From an uncultured Desulfuromonadales bacterium (GTDB taxonomy: Bacteria > Desulfobacterota > Desulfuromonadia > Desulfuromonadales > Geopsychrobacteraceae), in assembly GCA_945787295.1 (NCBI GenBank), contig CALZHQ010000025.1, forward strand, positions 1 through 29,604: DNA of 29,604 bases, read 5' to 3'. Positions 13,821 through 21,835 of the stretch are shown piece by piece. The position numbers and the translations under genes are program-made. Position 1 is the first letter of the stretch. Each line of letters begins with the position of its first letter. The notes below the pieces were generated by a model that worked only from the letters and a program-made list of their open reading frames with translations, did no database searches and had not been told where the DNA came from.

Positions 13821-15143
13821 ATGAACGATCTCAGCGAACGAGACTGGCGCCGACTGATTGAAGCCATACGCAGAAGAAAGTGCGTGCTGGTCACCGGCCC
13901 CGATGTCGCTTTCGATCCAGGCGATCCGCATCGCGTCTCACTTGCGACTCAACTGGCGGAGAGGTTAGCTGCGACGCTCCCCTCTTCCATACCACTGAGT
14001 AAAGATGAAGAGCTCCCGCGGGTAGCACAACTGGTTTATAACGATGCCGGCACCGATCGCTACGACCTCGAACTTGAAGTGCAAGATTTTTATCAACCGT
14101 TTGCCGAGAAAACGACCGCTTTTCATCAGGAACTTGCGGCAATGCCGTTTACCCTCTGCCTGACCACCACTCCCGACCCATTTTTATTCAATGCCGTTCA
14201 GGAGACTCCAGGCAAATCGCCAATCTGTGAATATTATCATTACCGCAAAGGCCGCCCGACCCAACTCTCTGCAGCCACAGAGAACAGGCCGATCATCTAC
14301 TCTCTGTTCGGACATCTACAGGCGCTCGACTCACTGGTGTTGACGGAAACCGATCTGCTCGAATTTCTGGTTAATGTCGTTCGGGCGGCACCGCCATTAC
14401 CAGCCTACATTACCAGCCAGCTGGCCGATCCCCAGACCTCGTTTCTATTTCTCGGTTTCGGTTTCCAGCGCTGGTACGCGCGAGTGCTGCTTCACGTGCT
14501 ACATACTTATGGGCACCGCAACCGCTCATTGGCACTGGAGGGAGCGAGCTTTTTCGAGCACCCGGAGCGACAACAAACAGCGGTGTTTTTCGAGCAGGAA
14601 TTAAAAATTGAATTCCGCCAGCATTCCTGGCTCGATTTCGCTGCAGAACTTCGTAAGAGCTTTGCAAAGCAGGCGCCCGAGCAGGCTGAAACAGAAATTG
14701 CAGCCGGCGCGGCCAAGGTCTTCCTCTGTCACGATAGCCGTGATCGGGCGCGGGTGGTGGAGGTTGAGCAGCAACTCCATCAACTCGGCGTCAACACCTG
14801 GCGCGACCGTCAGGACCTGCGCGGCGGCGAAGACTGGAACCGGCGCATCCCGCAGGTGATCCGCAAGCAGGTCGATTACGTGTTGGTGCTGCAGACGCCG
14901 CACATGCTCGAGCGGGCGGAAAGTTACCTGCACAAGGAGATCTATGAAGCGCTGGAGCGGCAGCAGCTGTTCGATCAGAGCGAGCTTTTTCTGATCCCGG
15001 CGCTGCTTGAACCCAACCCGGGCCTCGAGCGTCTTGCTCACCTGCACCAGCGCGAGCTATACGAGGCTGGGGGTGTGGAACAGCTGGCGACAGAGATTCG
15101 CGCCGATTTTCACCAGCGCAACAGTCGCACAGGGGGAAGATGA
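13821..15143 (+). CDS. SIR2-like plus TIR domain protein, putative NADase effector
   Basis: 440 residues from the ATG at 13821 with GAGGGG (13810-13815) before it; a longer frame from 13749 has no such site. Residues ~10-270 look like a SIR2-like fold: VLVTGPDV (G26) in place of the GxG loop, CLTTTPDPFLFNAV (T115-D119) in place of TTNYD, and IYSLFGHLQALDSLVLTETDLLEFL (start 159) in place of the LHG block. The catalytic Asn is T117 and the His position is F163, so this half is probably inactive for NAD hydrolysis. Residues ~298-430 are a TIR domain: VFLCHDSRDRARV, TWRDRQDLRGGEDW, DYVLVLQTP and SYLHKEIYEAL, with the expected catalytic Glu at 373. TIR and SIR2 domains in defence systems cleave NAD. 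It overlaps the STAND gene by ATGA. The two halves differ in GC. Confidence 0.8.
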   Translation: MNDLSERDWRRLIEAIRRRKCVLVTGPDVAFDPGDPHRVSLATQLAERLAATLPSSIPLSKDEELPRVAQLVYNDAGTDRYDLELEVQDFYQPFAEKTTAFHQELAAMPFTLCLTTTPDPFLFNAVQETPGKSPICEYYHYRKGRPTQLSAATENRPIIYSLFGHLQALDSLVLTETDLLEFLVNVVRAAPPLPAYITSQLADPQTSFLFLGFGFQRWYARVLLHVLHTYGHRNRSLALEGASFFEHPERQQTAVFFEQELKIEFRQHSWLDFAAELRKSFAKQAPEQAETEIAAGAAKVFLCHDSRDRARVVEVEQQLHQLGVNTWRDRQDLRGGEDWNRRIPQVIRKQVDYVLVLQTPHMLERAESYLHKEIYEALERQQLFDQSELFLIPALLEPNPGLERLAHLHQRELYEAGGVEQLATEIRADFHQRNSRTGGR

Positions 15144-17260
15144 GCGTGGAAAATAATCTGCATTATCGTTATCCCGGACCCTTCTCCTTCAAGGACGATG
15201 ATGTCGACCGCTACCTTTTCTATGGGCGGGAGCAGGAAATCGAGCAGCTCTTACACCGCATCTGCGCCCACCGGCTGCTGGTGCTGTTCGGCAAGTCGGG
15301 GCTGGGGAAGACCTCCCTGCTGCAGGCGGGGCTCTATCCCCAGCTGCGCGATCAACACCTGCTGCCGGTGCCGGTGCGGCTCAACCACCCCGATATCGAT
15401 CCGCTCGAGGCGGTTTTCGAGGCGGTGCACGATGTCTGCCGGCAGCGGAACATCGACTATGAGCCGGCCAACCAGACGGGGCTCTGGGAATATTTCAAAA
15501 CCACCGACTTCTGGAGCGGCGAAACCCTGCAGACCCCGGTCTTGATCTTCGATCAGTTCGAAGAAATCTTCACCCTGCAGACACCGACTGCGCGCGGCAG
15601 GTTGGCGGCGGCCCTCTGGGAGCTGACCTCGCGAGGCGTCCCGGCGCGGGTCAGGCAGCAGGGAGAAAAACGCTCCTACAGCGATGCGCTGCCGGCGGTG
15701 AAGGTGGTGTTGAGCCTGCGCGAAGAATACGTCGGCGCCCTCGAGGCGCTGACAGAAGAGATGCCGGTGATCCTCGAGCAGCGCTTTCGCCTTACCCCCC
15801 TCGACCGGCCACGCGCCGAACTGGCGATCACCATGCCCGCGCAACGCGAGCTGGCCGGGGTGTTCTCCCGCCCCTTCAAATACGAGGCAGGCACTCTCAA
15901 GGCGATGGTCGATTTTCTCGCCAACGAGCAAGGCGAGGTCGAACCCTTCCAGCTGCAGCTGATCTGTCAGCATGCCGAACGTCAGGTGATTGAGCGGCAA
16001 AAGAATTTAGAGCAGGTCATTGTCGACCCGTCGCTGCTGGGCAGTACCAAGGTGATGGGCAAGCTGCTGCGTAGTTTCTACCGCAACGCGCTGCGCAAGC
16101 TCCCTTTCGGCCGCCAGCGGACCCGCGCCCGGCGGCTTTGCGAGCGCGGCTTCCTGAGCCCGGACGGTCACCGGGTGAGCATGGAGCAGGGGCAGATCCG
16201 CAAGCAGTACAAGGTCAAGCAGCTCTGCCTGGAGGCTCTTACCGAAACCCGCCTGATCCGCAAGGAATCCCGCCCGGGGCTCAAGGGTTTTTACTACGAG
16301 CTCAGTCACGACAGCGTCGCCCGGGCGGTGCTGAAAAGCCGCCGCCTCTACCTGCCGAACTGGGCCAAGCTGGCACTGTTTATCCTGGTGGTGATGCTGC
16401 TTGCTGCGGTGAACTCTTACCAGAGTTACAAGAGCACGACTGAGCGGCAGATCGCCGCTCAGGAGCAGGAAATCGCCGCGAAGGAACAACAGGTGGTTGA
16501 GCAGCAGGTGCAGAAGGAGCAGCTGCGCGAAACCGCCACCCAGGCCCTGGAGTCGACTCGCGGAGTCTATGCCAAGGAGGGACTATTGGTGCCGGAGATG
16601 GTGGTGGTCCCGGCGGGCGATTTTCTGATGGGGGATTTTACCGCGAAGAGAAAAGTGGTCCAGAAAGTGCAAATCCGCAAACCCTTCGCTATCGGCAAAT
16701 ACGAGGTCACCTTCAAGGAGTACGACCAGTTCGCCCTGGCGACCGAGCGAAGCTTGCCTGACGACGAAGGCTGGGGCCGCGGCGACCGCCCGGTGATCAA
16801 CGTCACCTGGGATGAAGCAAATGCCTACACGGACTGGATTTCCCAGCAGACCGGCCGGCGCTTCAGGTTGCCGAGCGAGGCGGAATGGGAGTACGCAGCG
16901 CGCGGCGGTGGCAAGGAAGAGCTATGGGCGGGAACCTCCAACCTGAGGCTGCTCCGGGACTTTGCCTGGTATCAGGCAAACAGTAAGGGGCAAACCCACA
17001 GCGTCGGCCAGAAAAAACCGAATGCCCTCGGGTTGAATGATTTGAGCGGCAATGTTGCTGAGTGGTTGCAGGACTGTTGGTCCAAAGCCTCTAGCGGCGC
17101 ACCGGTCGATGGCTCTGCGAGGGAAGAGGGCGATTGCCAGAGACGCTTGATTCGCGGTGGTTCCTGGAACACGACAGATGACTTTTTACGGGTCTTCCTC
17201 CGCGGCGAGAGCACAATCCGCTACAAGGAAATTGGCTTTCGGGTCGCGCAGGAGTTGTAG
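15140..17260 (+). CDS. nSTAND-type NTPase with membrane span and FGE/SUMF1 domain
   Basis: 706 residues; the ATG at 15140 overlaps the upstream stop. The start PGPFSFKDDD and LFYGREQEIEQLL lead to Walker A GKSGLGKTS (51-59, K57) and Walker B VLIFDQFEE (D138). VVLSLREEYVGAL (~191-203) matches the sensor motif of novel STAND NTPases. A winged-helix-like region ends in YYELSHDSVARAV (~386). One membrane span (~408-426) is followed by a Q/E-rich coiled coil (~427-475) and, from 487, an FGE/SUMF1 domain: VVVPAGDFLMGD, RLPSEAEWEYAARGG, LSGNVAEW, RLIRGGSW and GFRVA. The active-site cysteine pair of true formylglycine enzymes is absent after RGGSW (NTTDDFLRVF), so it is likely a binding module. C646 and C666 could form a disulfide. 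With the NTPase inside, FGE would face the periplasm. Likely the sensor-switch of the island. Confidence 0.85.
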   Translation: MSVENNLHYRYPGPFSFKDDDVDRYLFYGREQEIEQLLHRICAHRLLVLFGKSGLGKTSLLQAGLYPQLRDQHLLPVPVRLNHPDIDPLEAVFEAVHDVCRQRNIDYEPANQTGLWEYFKTTDFWSGETLQTPVLIFDQFEEIFTLQTPTARGRLAAALWELTSRGVPARVRQQGEKRSYSDALPAVKVVLSLREEYVGALEALTEEMPVILEQRFRLTPLDRPRAELAITMPAQRELAGVFSRPFKYEAGTLKAMVDFLANEQGEVEPFQLQLICQHAERQVIERQKNLEQVIVDPSLLGSTKVMGKLLRSFYRNALRKLPFGRQRTRARRLCERGFLSPDGHRVSMEQGQIRKQYKVKQLCLEALTETRLIRKESRPGLKGFYYELSHDSVARAVLKSRRLYLPNWAKLALFILVVMLLAAVNSYQSYKSTTERQIAAQEQEIAAKEQQVVEQQVQKEQLRETATQALESTRGVYAKEGLLVPEMVVVPAGDFLMGDFTAKRKVVQKVQIRKPFAIGKYEVTFKEYDQFALATERSLPDDEGWGRGDRPVINVTWDEANAYTDWISQQTGRRFRLPSEAEWEYAARGGGKEELWAGTSNLRLLRDFAWYQANSKGQTHSVGQKKPNALGLNDLSGNVAEWLQDCWSKASSGAPVDGSAREEGDCQRRLIRGGSWNTTDDFLRVFLRGESTIRYKEIGFRVAQEL

Positions 17261-17293
17261 CCCTTTGCAGTCATGAGCTGTTTAGGAAAGAAC

Positions 17294-17851
17294 ATGATAG
17301 CTTGGATCTTTCGTTTGCAATATACCAGCCTGCTGTTTACTACGCTGCTTTTGAGCTTGTTGCCCGCCTGTCGCCAGGAAGCTGTTGCACCGACAGAATC
17401 AGGACCGCAAGCCAACGTAACTGAGCGCTTGCAGACCTTTCAGGGTGCCTGGTTCGAGGTACGCTACCCGGCCGATTTCACCGTCAAGCCCTCGCTGCCG
17501 AGCCGCACCGCGGAGGGTTACGACAGCGCCGAATTCATTGCCCCGGACGGATCTGTTACCTTCTACGTTTTCTCTCCCCAGTGGAGCGGTGAGGCGGACG
17601 ATATCGCCTTGAATCCTGAAGCTGAAACGCTGGTCGACAAGCGCACTGATCAGCAAGACGACCGCGAGCTGCGCTGGTTCACCATCGCCGCCAAGGATGG
17701 CAGCTACCGGCGCTCTTATCTGGAGACGCTCGCCCAGCAGGGGTCGGTGAAGACCATTTTCGGGATCTGGTACCGTGACGAGGCGGCGCGGCAGCGCTAC
17801 CAGCCGCATTATCAGGAATTCCGCGATTCATTGGAGCAATTTGCCGATTGA
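17294..17851 (+). CDS. Putative lipoprotein of the island operon
   Basis: 185 residues from the ATG at 17294, chosen over 17273 because AGGAAAG (17284-17290) precedes it. A basic N-region and hydrophobic core end in the lipobox LPAC with C26 as the lipidated residue. The mature part has a GAWFEVRYPADFTV strand pair, then AEFIAPDGSVTFYVFSPQW, then a helix-rich end. It resembles a small alpha/beta domain but I do not recognise the family. It starts 33 bases after the STAND gene, so it is probably co-transcribed. If the FGE domain of that protein is periplasmic, this lipoprotein could meet it at the envelope; that is inference. Sorting to inner or outer membrane is not clear. Confidence 0.75.
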   Translation: MIAWIFRLQYTSLLFTTLLLSLLPACRQEAVAPTESGPQANVTERLQTFQGAWFEVRYPADFTVKPSLPSRTAEGYDSAEFIAPDGSVTFYVFSPQWSGEADDIALNPEAETLVDKRTDQQDDRELRWFTIAAKDGSYRRSYLETLAQQGSVKTIFGIWYRDEAARQRYQPHYQEFRDSLEQFAD

Positions 17852-17899
17852 CTAAGCTGTAGGGCGGAACGTCCGCCTGCCTACGAAAAGGAGACTGTC

Positions 17900-18715
17900 A
17901 TGAGAGCTGCTGCGGTTCGGATTGTTCAACAAACGTTAGTTGACGAAGGCTTCAACCCTGGAAAAATCGATGGGAAAACCGGCAGCAAAACCTATGCGGC
18001 GGTGAAAAAATATCTCCAGCGGCGCAGCGCCGATCTGCCGGACGGCTGGAAACGCTGGTCGAACTACCGTCAGGCGGTCGGCTGCCTGCAGCTGCTCTGC
18101 AGCGACCAGGGGCTCGACGCCGGGAAGATCGACGGCTACTGGGGGCCGCAGACCGAGTATGCCTTTGATGCTCTGGTCCACTTCAAGGAACATGGCGCGC
18201 TGCCAACCCCCTGGCGCGATGAAACCCCGCTCGATGTGAATCCCAACGGTTGGCCGGAGCAGGACCAGGCGGCGGTCAAACAGTTCTACGGCGAGATGGG
18301 TTCCAACCTGGTCCGCCTGGAACTGCCCTATCCCCATCGCCTGGCCTGGGATCTGCGCAAGAGCGTGAACTCATTCTCCTGCCACACCAAGGTCCATGAT
18401 AGTGCCAAACGCGCGCTGCAACGGACTTTTGACCATTACGGCATGGAGCGGATCAAAGATTTGCGCCTCGACCGCTGGGGCGGTTGTTTCAATAAACGCA
18501 AGATGCGCGGCGGCAACCGCTGGTCGATGCATTCCTGGGGAATCGCCATCGACTACGATCCGGAGCGCAACCAGTTCAAATGGGGCCGCGACCGGGCCGC
18601 CTTCGCCCATGCCGATTATGACGCCTGGTGGCGCTTCTGGGAGGAGGAAGGCTGGCTGAGCCTCGGCCGGGCCAAAAACTTTGACTGGATGCACCTGCAG
18701 GCGGCAAAACGTTAA
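17900..18715 (+). CDS. Endolysin-like protein: two PG-binding repeats and M15 peptidase
   Basis: 271 residues; the ATG at 17900 follows AAAAGGAG. Two peptidoglycan-binding-1 repeats lie at ~5-38 (VRIVQQTLVDEGFNPGKIDG) and ~60-97 (LQLLCSDQGLDAGKIDGYWG, PQTEYAF). The C-terminal half is an M15-type D,D-carboxypeptidase/endopeptidase: SMHSWGIAIDYD supplies H211 and D218 and DWMHLQ supplies H265 as zinc ligands. M15 enzymes cut peptide stems of peptidoglycan; the layout of binding repeats plus M15 is common in phage endolysins. There is no signal peptide or membrane span, so it could reach the wall only after membrane failure or by an unseen route. No holin-like gene is adjacent. Last gene of the island, 48 bases after the lipoprotein. 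A prophage relic is the alternative. Confidence 0.85.
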   Translation: MRAAAVRIVQQTLVDEGFNPGKIDGKTGSKTYAAVKKYLQRRSADLPDGWKRWSNYRQAVGCLQLLCSDQGLDAGKIDGYWGPQTEYAFDALVHFKEHGALPTPWRDETPLDVNPNGWPEQDQAAVKQFYGEMGSNLVRLELPYPHRLAWDLRKSVNSFSCHTKVHDSAKRALQRTFDHYGMERIKDLRLDRWGGCFNKRKMRGGNRWSMHSWGIAIDYDPERNQFKWGRDRAAFAHADYDAWWRFWEEEGWLSLGRAKNFDWMHLQAAKR

Positions 18716-18738
18716 GAGCCGCCAGGCTCAATACCTTT

Positions 18739-18771
18739 GCCGCGCGAGCAAGACATGGAAGCTCGCGCGGC
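18739..18771. other. Perfect 11-bp GC-rich inverted repeat
   Basis: GCCGCGCGAGC (18739-18749) and GCTCGCGCGGC (18761-18771) are exact complements around an 11-base loop. It lies 24 bases past the last island gene. There is no T-tract on either side, so it is a strong stem for mRNA 3'-end stability or a boundary mark rather than a textbook terminator. Confidence 0.6.
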
Positions 18772-18977
18772 CAGCAGGGCCAGCTTACAGTTCAGGCTGC
18801 TGATGTCACTTTGGAAAAACCGGTTGTCGGTAGCGACATATCTCGCTTCGGCAGCCGACCTGGTAAATTTCGTTCTCCCTTCAATCTGAGCAAGCATCCG
18901 TTTACCGCGGTGCGATGAATAGTTAATCTTTTACTCCTGTATAGCCACAGATCATCCGGAAACTTCTTTTAAAACCC

Positions 18978-19006
18978 TTTTCAATCCGCGCAACTTCGAT
19001 TATTAT
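18978..19006 (+). promoter_or_regulatory. Candidate alaS promoter
   Basis: TTTTCA (18978-18983), 17 bases and TATTAT (19001-19006). The same spacing and hexamers survive in the decayed copy at 13463-13491, which supports it as a real promoter. The start would be near 19013, about 63 bases before alaS. Confidence 0.5.
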
Positions 19007-19075
19007 CCCTGATTCAATCACCTAGATTTCAATGCTTAGCCATTTACAATATGAAACCGAGAAAGGTTGTTGCAG

Positions 19076-21718
19076 ATGATCACCGGAAATGAAATCCGCG
19101 CCCGTTTCCTCAAGTACTTCGAAGAGCGGGGACACCGCGTTGTTTCCTCCTCCTCACTGGTTCCGCACAACGACCCGACCCTGCTGTTTACCAACGCCGG
19201 GATGAACCAGTTCAAGGACTGCTTCCTGGGCGCGGAAAAACGTGACTATGTCCGGGCGACCACATCACAAAAGTGTGTTCGCGCCGGCGGCAAGCACAAC
19301 GACCTGGAGAATGTCGGCCGCACCGCCCGTCATCACACCTTCTTCGAAATGCTCGGCAACTTCTCTTTCGGCGACTATTTCAAAAAAGAGGCGATCGCCT
19401 ACGCCTGGGAATTCCTGACCAAGGATATGGGCCTCGACATCGAGCGGCTCTACGTCTCAGTCTACACCACTGACGATGAGGCGGCCGACATCTGGCACCA
19501 TCAGGAAGGGGTGCCCCGCGAGCGGATTTTCCGTTTTGAAGAGGACAACTTCTGGTCGATGGGCGACACCGGTCCCTGCGGCCCCTGCTCGGAAATCTTC
19601 TACGACAACGGCGAGGAGATCGGCTGCGATTCGCCCGACTGCACCGTTGGCTGCGACTGCGACCGCTACATGGAGATCTGGAACAACGTCTTCATGCAGT
19701 TCGACCGCCAGGCGGATGGAGAACTGGTACCACTGCCGAAGCCGGCCGTCGATACCGGTATGGGCCTGGAGCGACTGGCCACGGTCATGCAGAAGGTCCA
19801 GTCGAACTACGACACCGACCTGTTGCGTGACATCATCGCCCACATCGAAACGCTCTCCGGCAAGACCTACGGCGACAATAACGAGAATGACGTCTCGATG
19901 CGGGTCATGGCCGATCACAGCCGCGCCACCGCTTACCTGATCGCCGACGGCGTTCTGCCTTCAAACGAGGGCCGCGGCTACGTGCTGCGGCGGATCATGC
20001 GCCGGGCGATGCGGCACGCCAAAATGCTCGGTTTTGAAGATCCAGTTTTGTTCAAGACCGCCAGTTTCGTACTCGATTTCATGGCTGGTGCCTACCCGGC
20101 CGAGGCCGAACGCAAAAGCTTCGTCGCCAAGGTGGTACAGAATGAAGAAGAGCGCTTCATCCAGACCCTCGGCAACGGCCTGCGCATCCTTCAGGACGAA
20201 ATCGCCAACCTGAAAAAAGCCAAACAGACGGTTATTCCCGGCGAAACTGTGTTCAAGCTCTATGACACCTACGGCTTCCCGGTCGACCTGACCGCTGACA
20301 TCGTCGAAAAAGACGGCTACCGCCTTGACGAGAAAGGCTTTGAAACCTGCATGGAAGCCCAGCGCGCCAAGGCTCGTGAGCACTGGAAAGGTTCGGGCGA
20401 AGAGGCGGTCTCGGCGATCTACAAACAGCTGGTCGAGCAAGGGGTCAAAGTAACTTTCAGCGGCTACGAAACGCGTGAAGATCAGGGTGAAGTCCTGGCG
20501 CTGATCAAAGCGGGCGAGCTGGTCGAGGAAGCGGTCTGCGGGGAAACAGTTGAAGTAATCACCAGCAAGACCCCCTGCTATGGCGAATCGGGTGGCCAGG
20601 TCGGTGATACCGGTGAAATCAGTACCGGTGAAGCAAACCTGCGGATTATCGACACCAAGAAACCGCTCGATGATCTTTTCGTGCACGTCTGTGAAGTGGT
20701 TACCGGCGCGGTTCAGAAGAACGCCAAAGCAACCATCAAAGTTGATGATCAGCGGCGGCAGAAGATCGTTCTCAATCACACCGCCACCCACCTGTTGCAG
20801 GCGGCGTTACAAAAGATCCTTGGCGACCACATCAAGCAGGCCGGCTCTCTGGTCGAGCCGGAGCGGTTGCGTTTTGACTTTACCCACTTCTCGCCGGTCA
20901 CCAGCGAAGAACTCATCAAGATCGAGGAAGAGGTCAACGCGCAGATTCGCGTCAACGCTGAAGTCGGTTCCCAGGTGATGGCGGCCGATGACGCCCAGGC
21001 GGCGGGCGCCATGGCTCTGTTCGGTGAGAAATATGGCGATGAAGTTCGGGTGATTACCGTCGGTGATTACAGCATGGAGCTCTGTGGCGGCACTCACGCC
21101 AGCGCCGCCGGCGATATCGGCCTGTTCCGGATTCTTTCCGAAGGTGGCATTGCCGCCGGAGTACGTCGGATCGAAGCGGTCACCGGTGACGGCGCTCTGG
21201 CCCAGGTTCACCAACAACAGCAAACCCTGCAGCGGCTGGCCAGCCTGGTAAAAAGTGACCCGCAGCAGCTGGAAACCCGGCTGCAGAAACTTCTTGAGCA
21301 GCAGAAAGAGCTGGAAAAGGAACTGGAACAAATGCAGGCCAAAGCCAATGCCGATCGCAGTGGCGAACTGATCAATCAGGCCCAGGATGTCAGTGGTGTC
21401 AAACTGCTGGCCACCAAGGTTGACGGCATCGACGGCAAGGGGCTGCGCGAGTTCTCTGACCAACTGCGTGACAAGCTCGGTTCGGGAGTGCTGGTACTGG
21501 TTTCCACCGAAGGGGGCAAAGTCGCACTACTGGTCGCGGTCACCAAAGATCTGACCGGCAAAATCAAAGCGGGCGATCTGATCAAGCCACTGGCAGAGAT
21601 CGTCGGCGGTCGTGGCGGCGGCCGTCCTGAAATGGCTCAGGCTGGCGGCCCGGACATCAGTAAAGTAGAGGCATTGCTGCAGGCCGCGCCGGAAAAGTTG
21701 CATCAGCTGCTTAATTGA
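19076..21718 (+). CDS. alaS: Alanine-tRNA ligase
   Basis: 880 residues from the ATG at 19076, with GAGAAAGG at 19059-19066; the TTG at 19067 is not needed, as [20 protein letters not shown] is the usual start. AlaRS charges tRNA-Ala recognised by its G3:U70 pair and edits mischarged Ser and Gly. The catalytic core has [37 protein letters not shown] and the GMGLERL motif. [14 protein letters not shown] segment adds a Cys-rich insertion in the core. The editing domain has HTATHLL and CGGTH metal ligands, and the C-Ala domain ends with [15 protein letters not shown]. All regions look intact. It is followed by a receiver-kinase gene in place of the usual short spacer to the next operon. Confidence 0.98.
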   Translation: MITGNEIRARFLKYFEERGHRVVSSSSLVPHNDPTLLFTNAGMNQFKDCFLGAEKRDYVRATTSQKCVRAGGKHNDLENVGRTARHHTFFEMLGNFSFGDYFKKEAIAYAWEFLTKDMGLDIERLYVSVYTTDDEAADIWHHQEGVPRERIFRFEEDNFWSMGDTGPCGPCSEIFYDNGEEIGCDSPDCTVGCDCDRYMEIWNNVFMQFDRQADGELVPLPKPAVDTGMGLERLATVMQKVQSNYDTDLLRDIIAHIETLSGKTYGDNNENDVSMRVMADHSRATAYLIADGVLPSNEGRGYVLRRIMRRAMRHAKMLGFEDPVLFKTASFVLDFMAGAYPAEAERKSFVAKVVQNEEERFIQTLGNGLRILQDEIANLKKAKQTVIPGETVFKLYDTYGFPVDLTADIVEKDGYRLDEKGFETCMEAQRAKAREHWKGSGEEAVSAIYKQLVEQGVKVTFSGYETREDQGEVLALIKAGELVEEAVCGETVEVITSKTPCYGESGGQVGDTGEISTGEANLRIIDTKKPLDDLFVHVCEVVTGAVQKNAKATIKVDDQRRQKIVLNHTATHLLQAALQKILGDHIKQAGSLVEPERLRFDFTHFSPVTSEELIKIEEEVNAQIRVNAEVGSQVMAADDAQAAGAMALFGEKYGDEVRVITVGDYSMELCGGTHASAAGDIGLFRILSEGGIAAGVRRIEAVTGDGALAQVHQQQQTLQRLASLVKSDPQQLETRLQKLLEQQKELEKELEQMQAKANADRSGELINQAQDVSGVKLLATKVDGIDGKGLREFSDQLRDKLGSGVLVLVSTEGGKVALLVAVTKDLTGKIKAGDLIKPLAEIVGGRGGGRPEMAQAGGPDISKVEALLQAAPEKLHQLLN

Positions 21719-21835
21719 TAACGACCTAGGTGAATTGCAAACACTGGACATCGATGTGGGTTCGGCTATATTTGACTGATGGTTAAACATAGCTGAATTT
21801 TCTATCCCTGCTATCCCCTGCTGGACTGGAGCCCT

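Larger units (their letters stand above)
18716..19075. other. Right boundary of the island and alaS leader
   Basis: 360 bases without a supported gene. From left to right: a small GAGCC/GGCTC hairpin right after the M15 stop, the long perfect hairpin at 18739-18771, about 190 bases of featureless sequence with a 61-codon minus frame of no recognisable family, then the alaS promoter and leader, homologous to 13454-13563. Confidence 0.6.

Noticed and set aside
18712..18897. 61-codon minus frame at the island's right edge
   Set aside because: Built partly from the inverted repeat, no ribosome-binding site and no recognisable family.
13447..19075. Integrase, transposase or CRISPR array tied to the island
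   Set aside because: None of the frames in the region resembles a recombinase, and no regularly spaced repeats are present.
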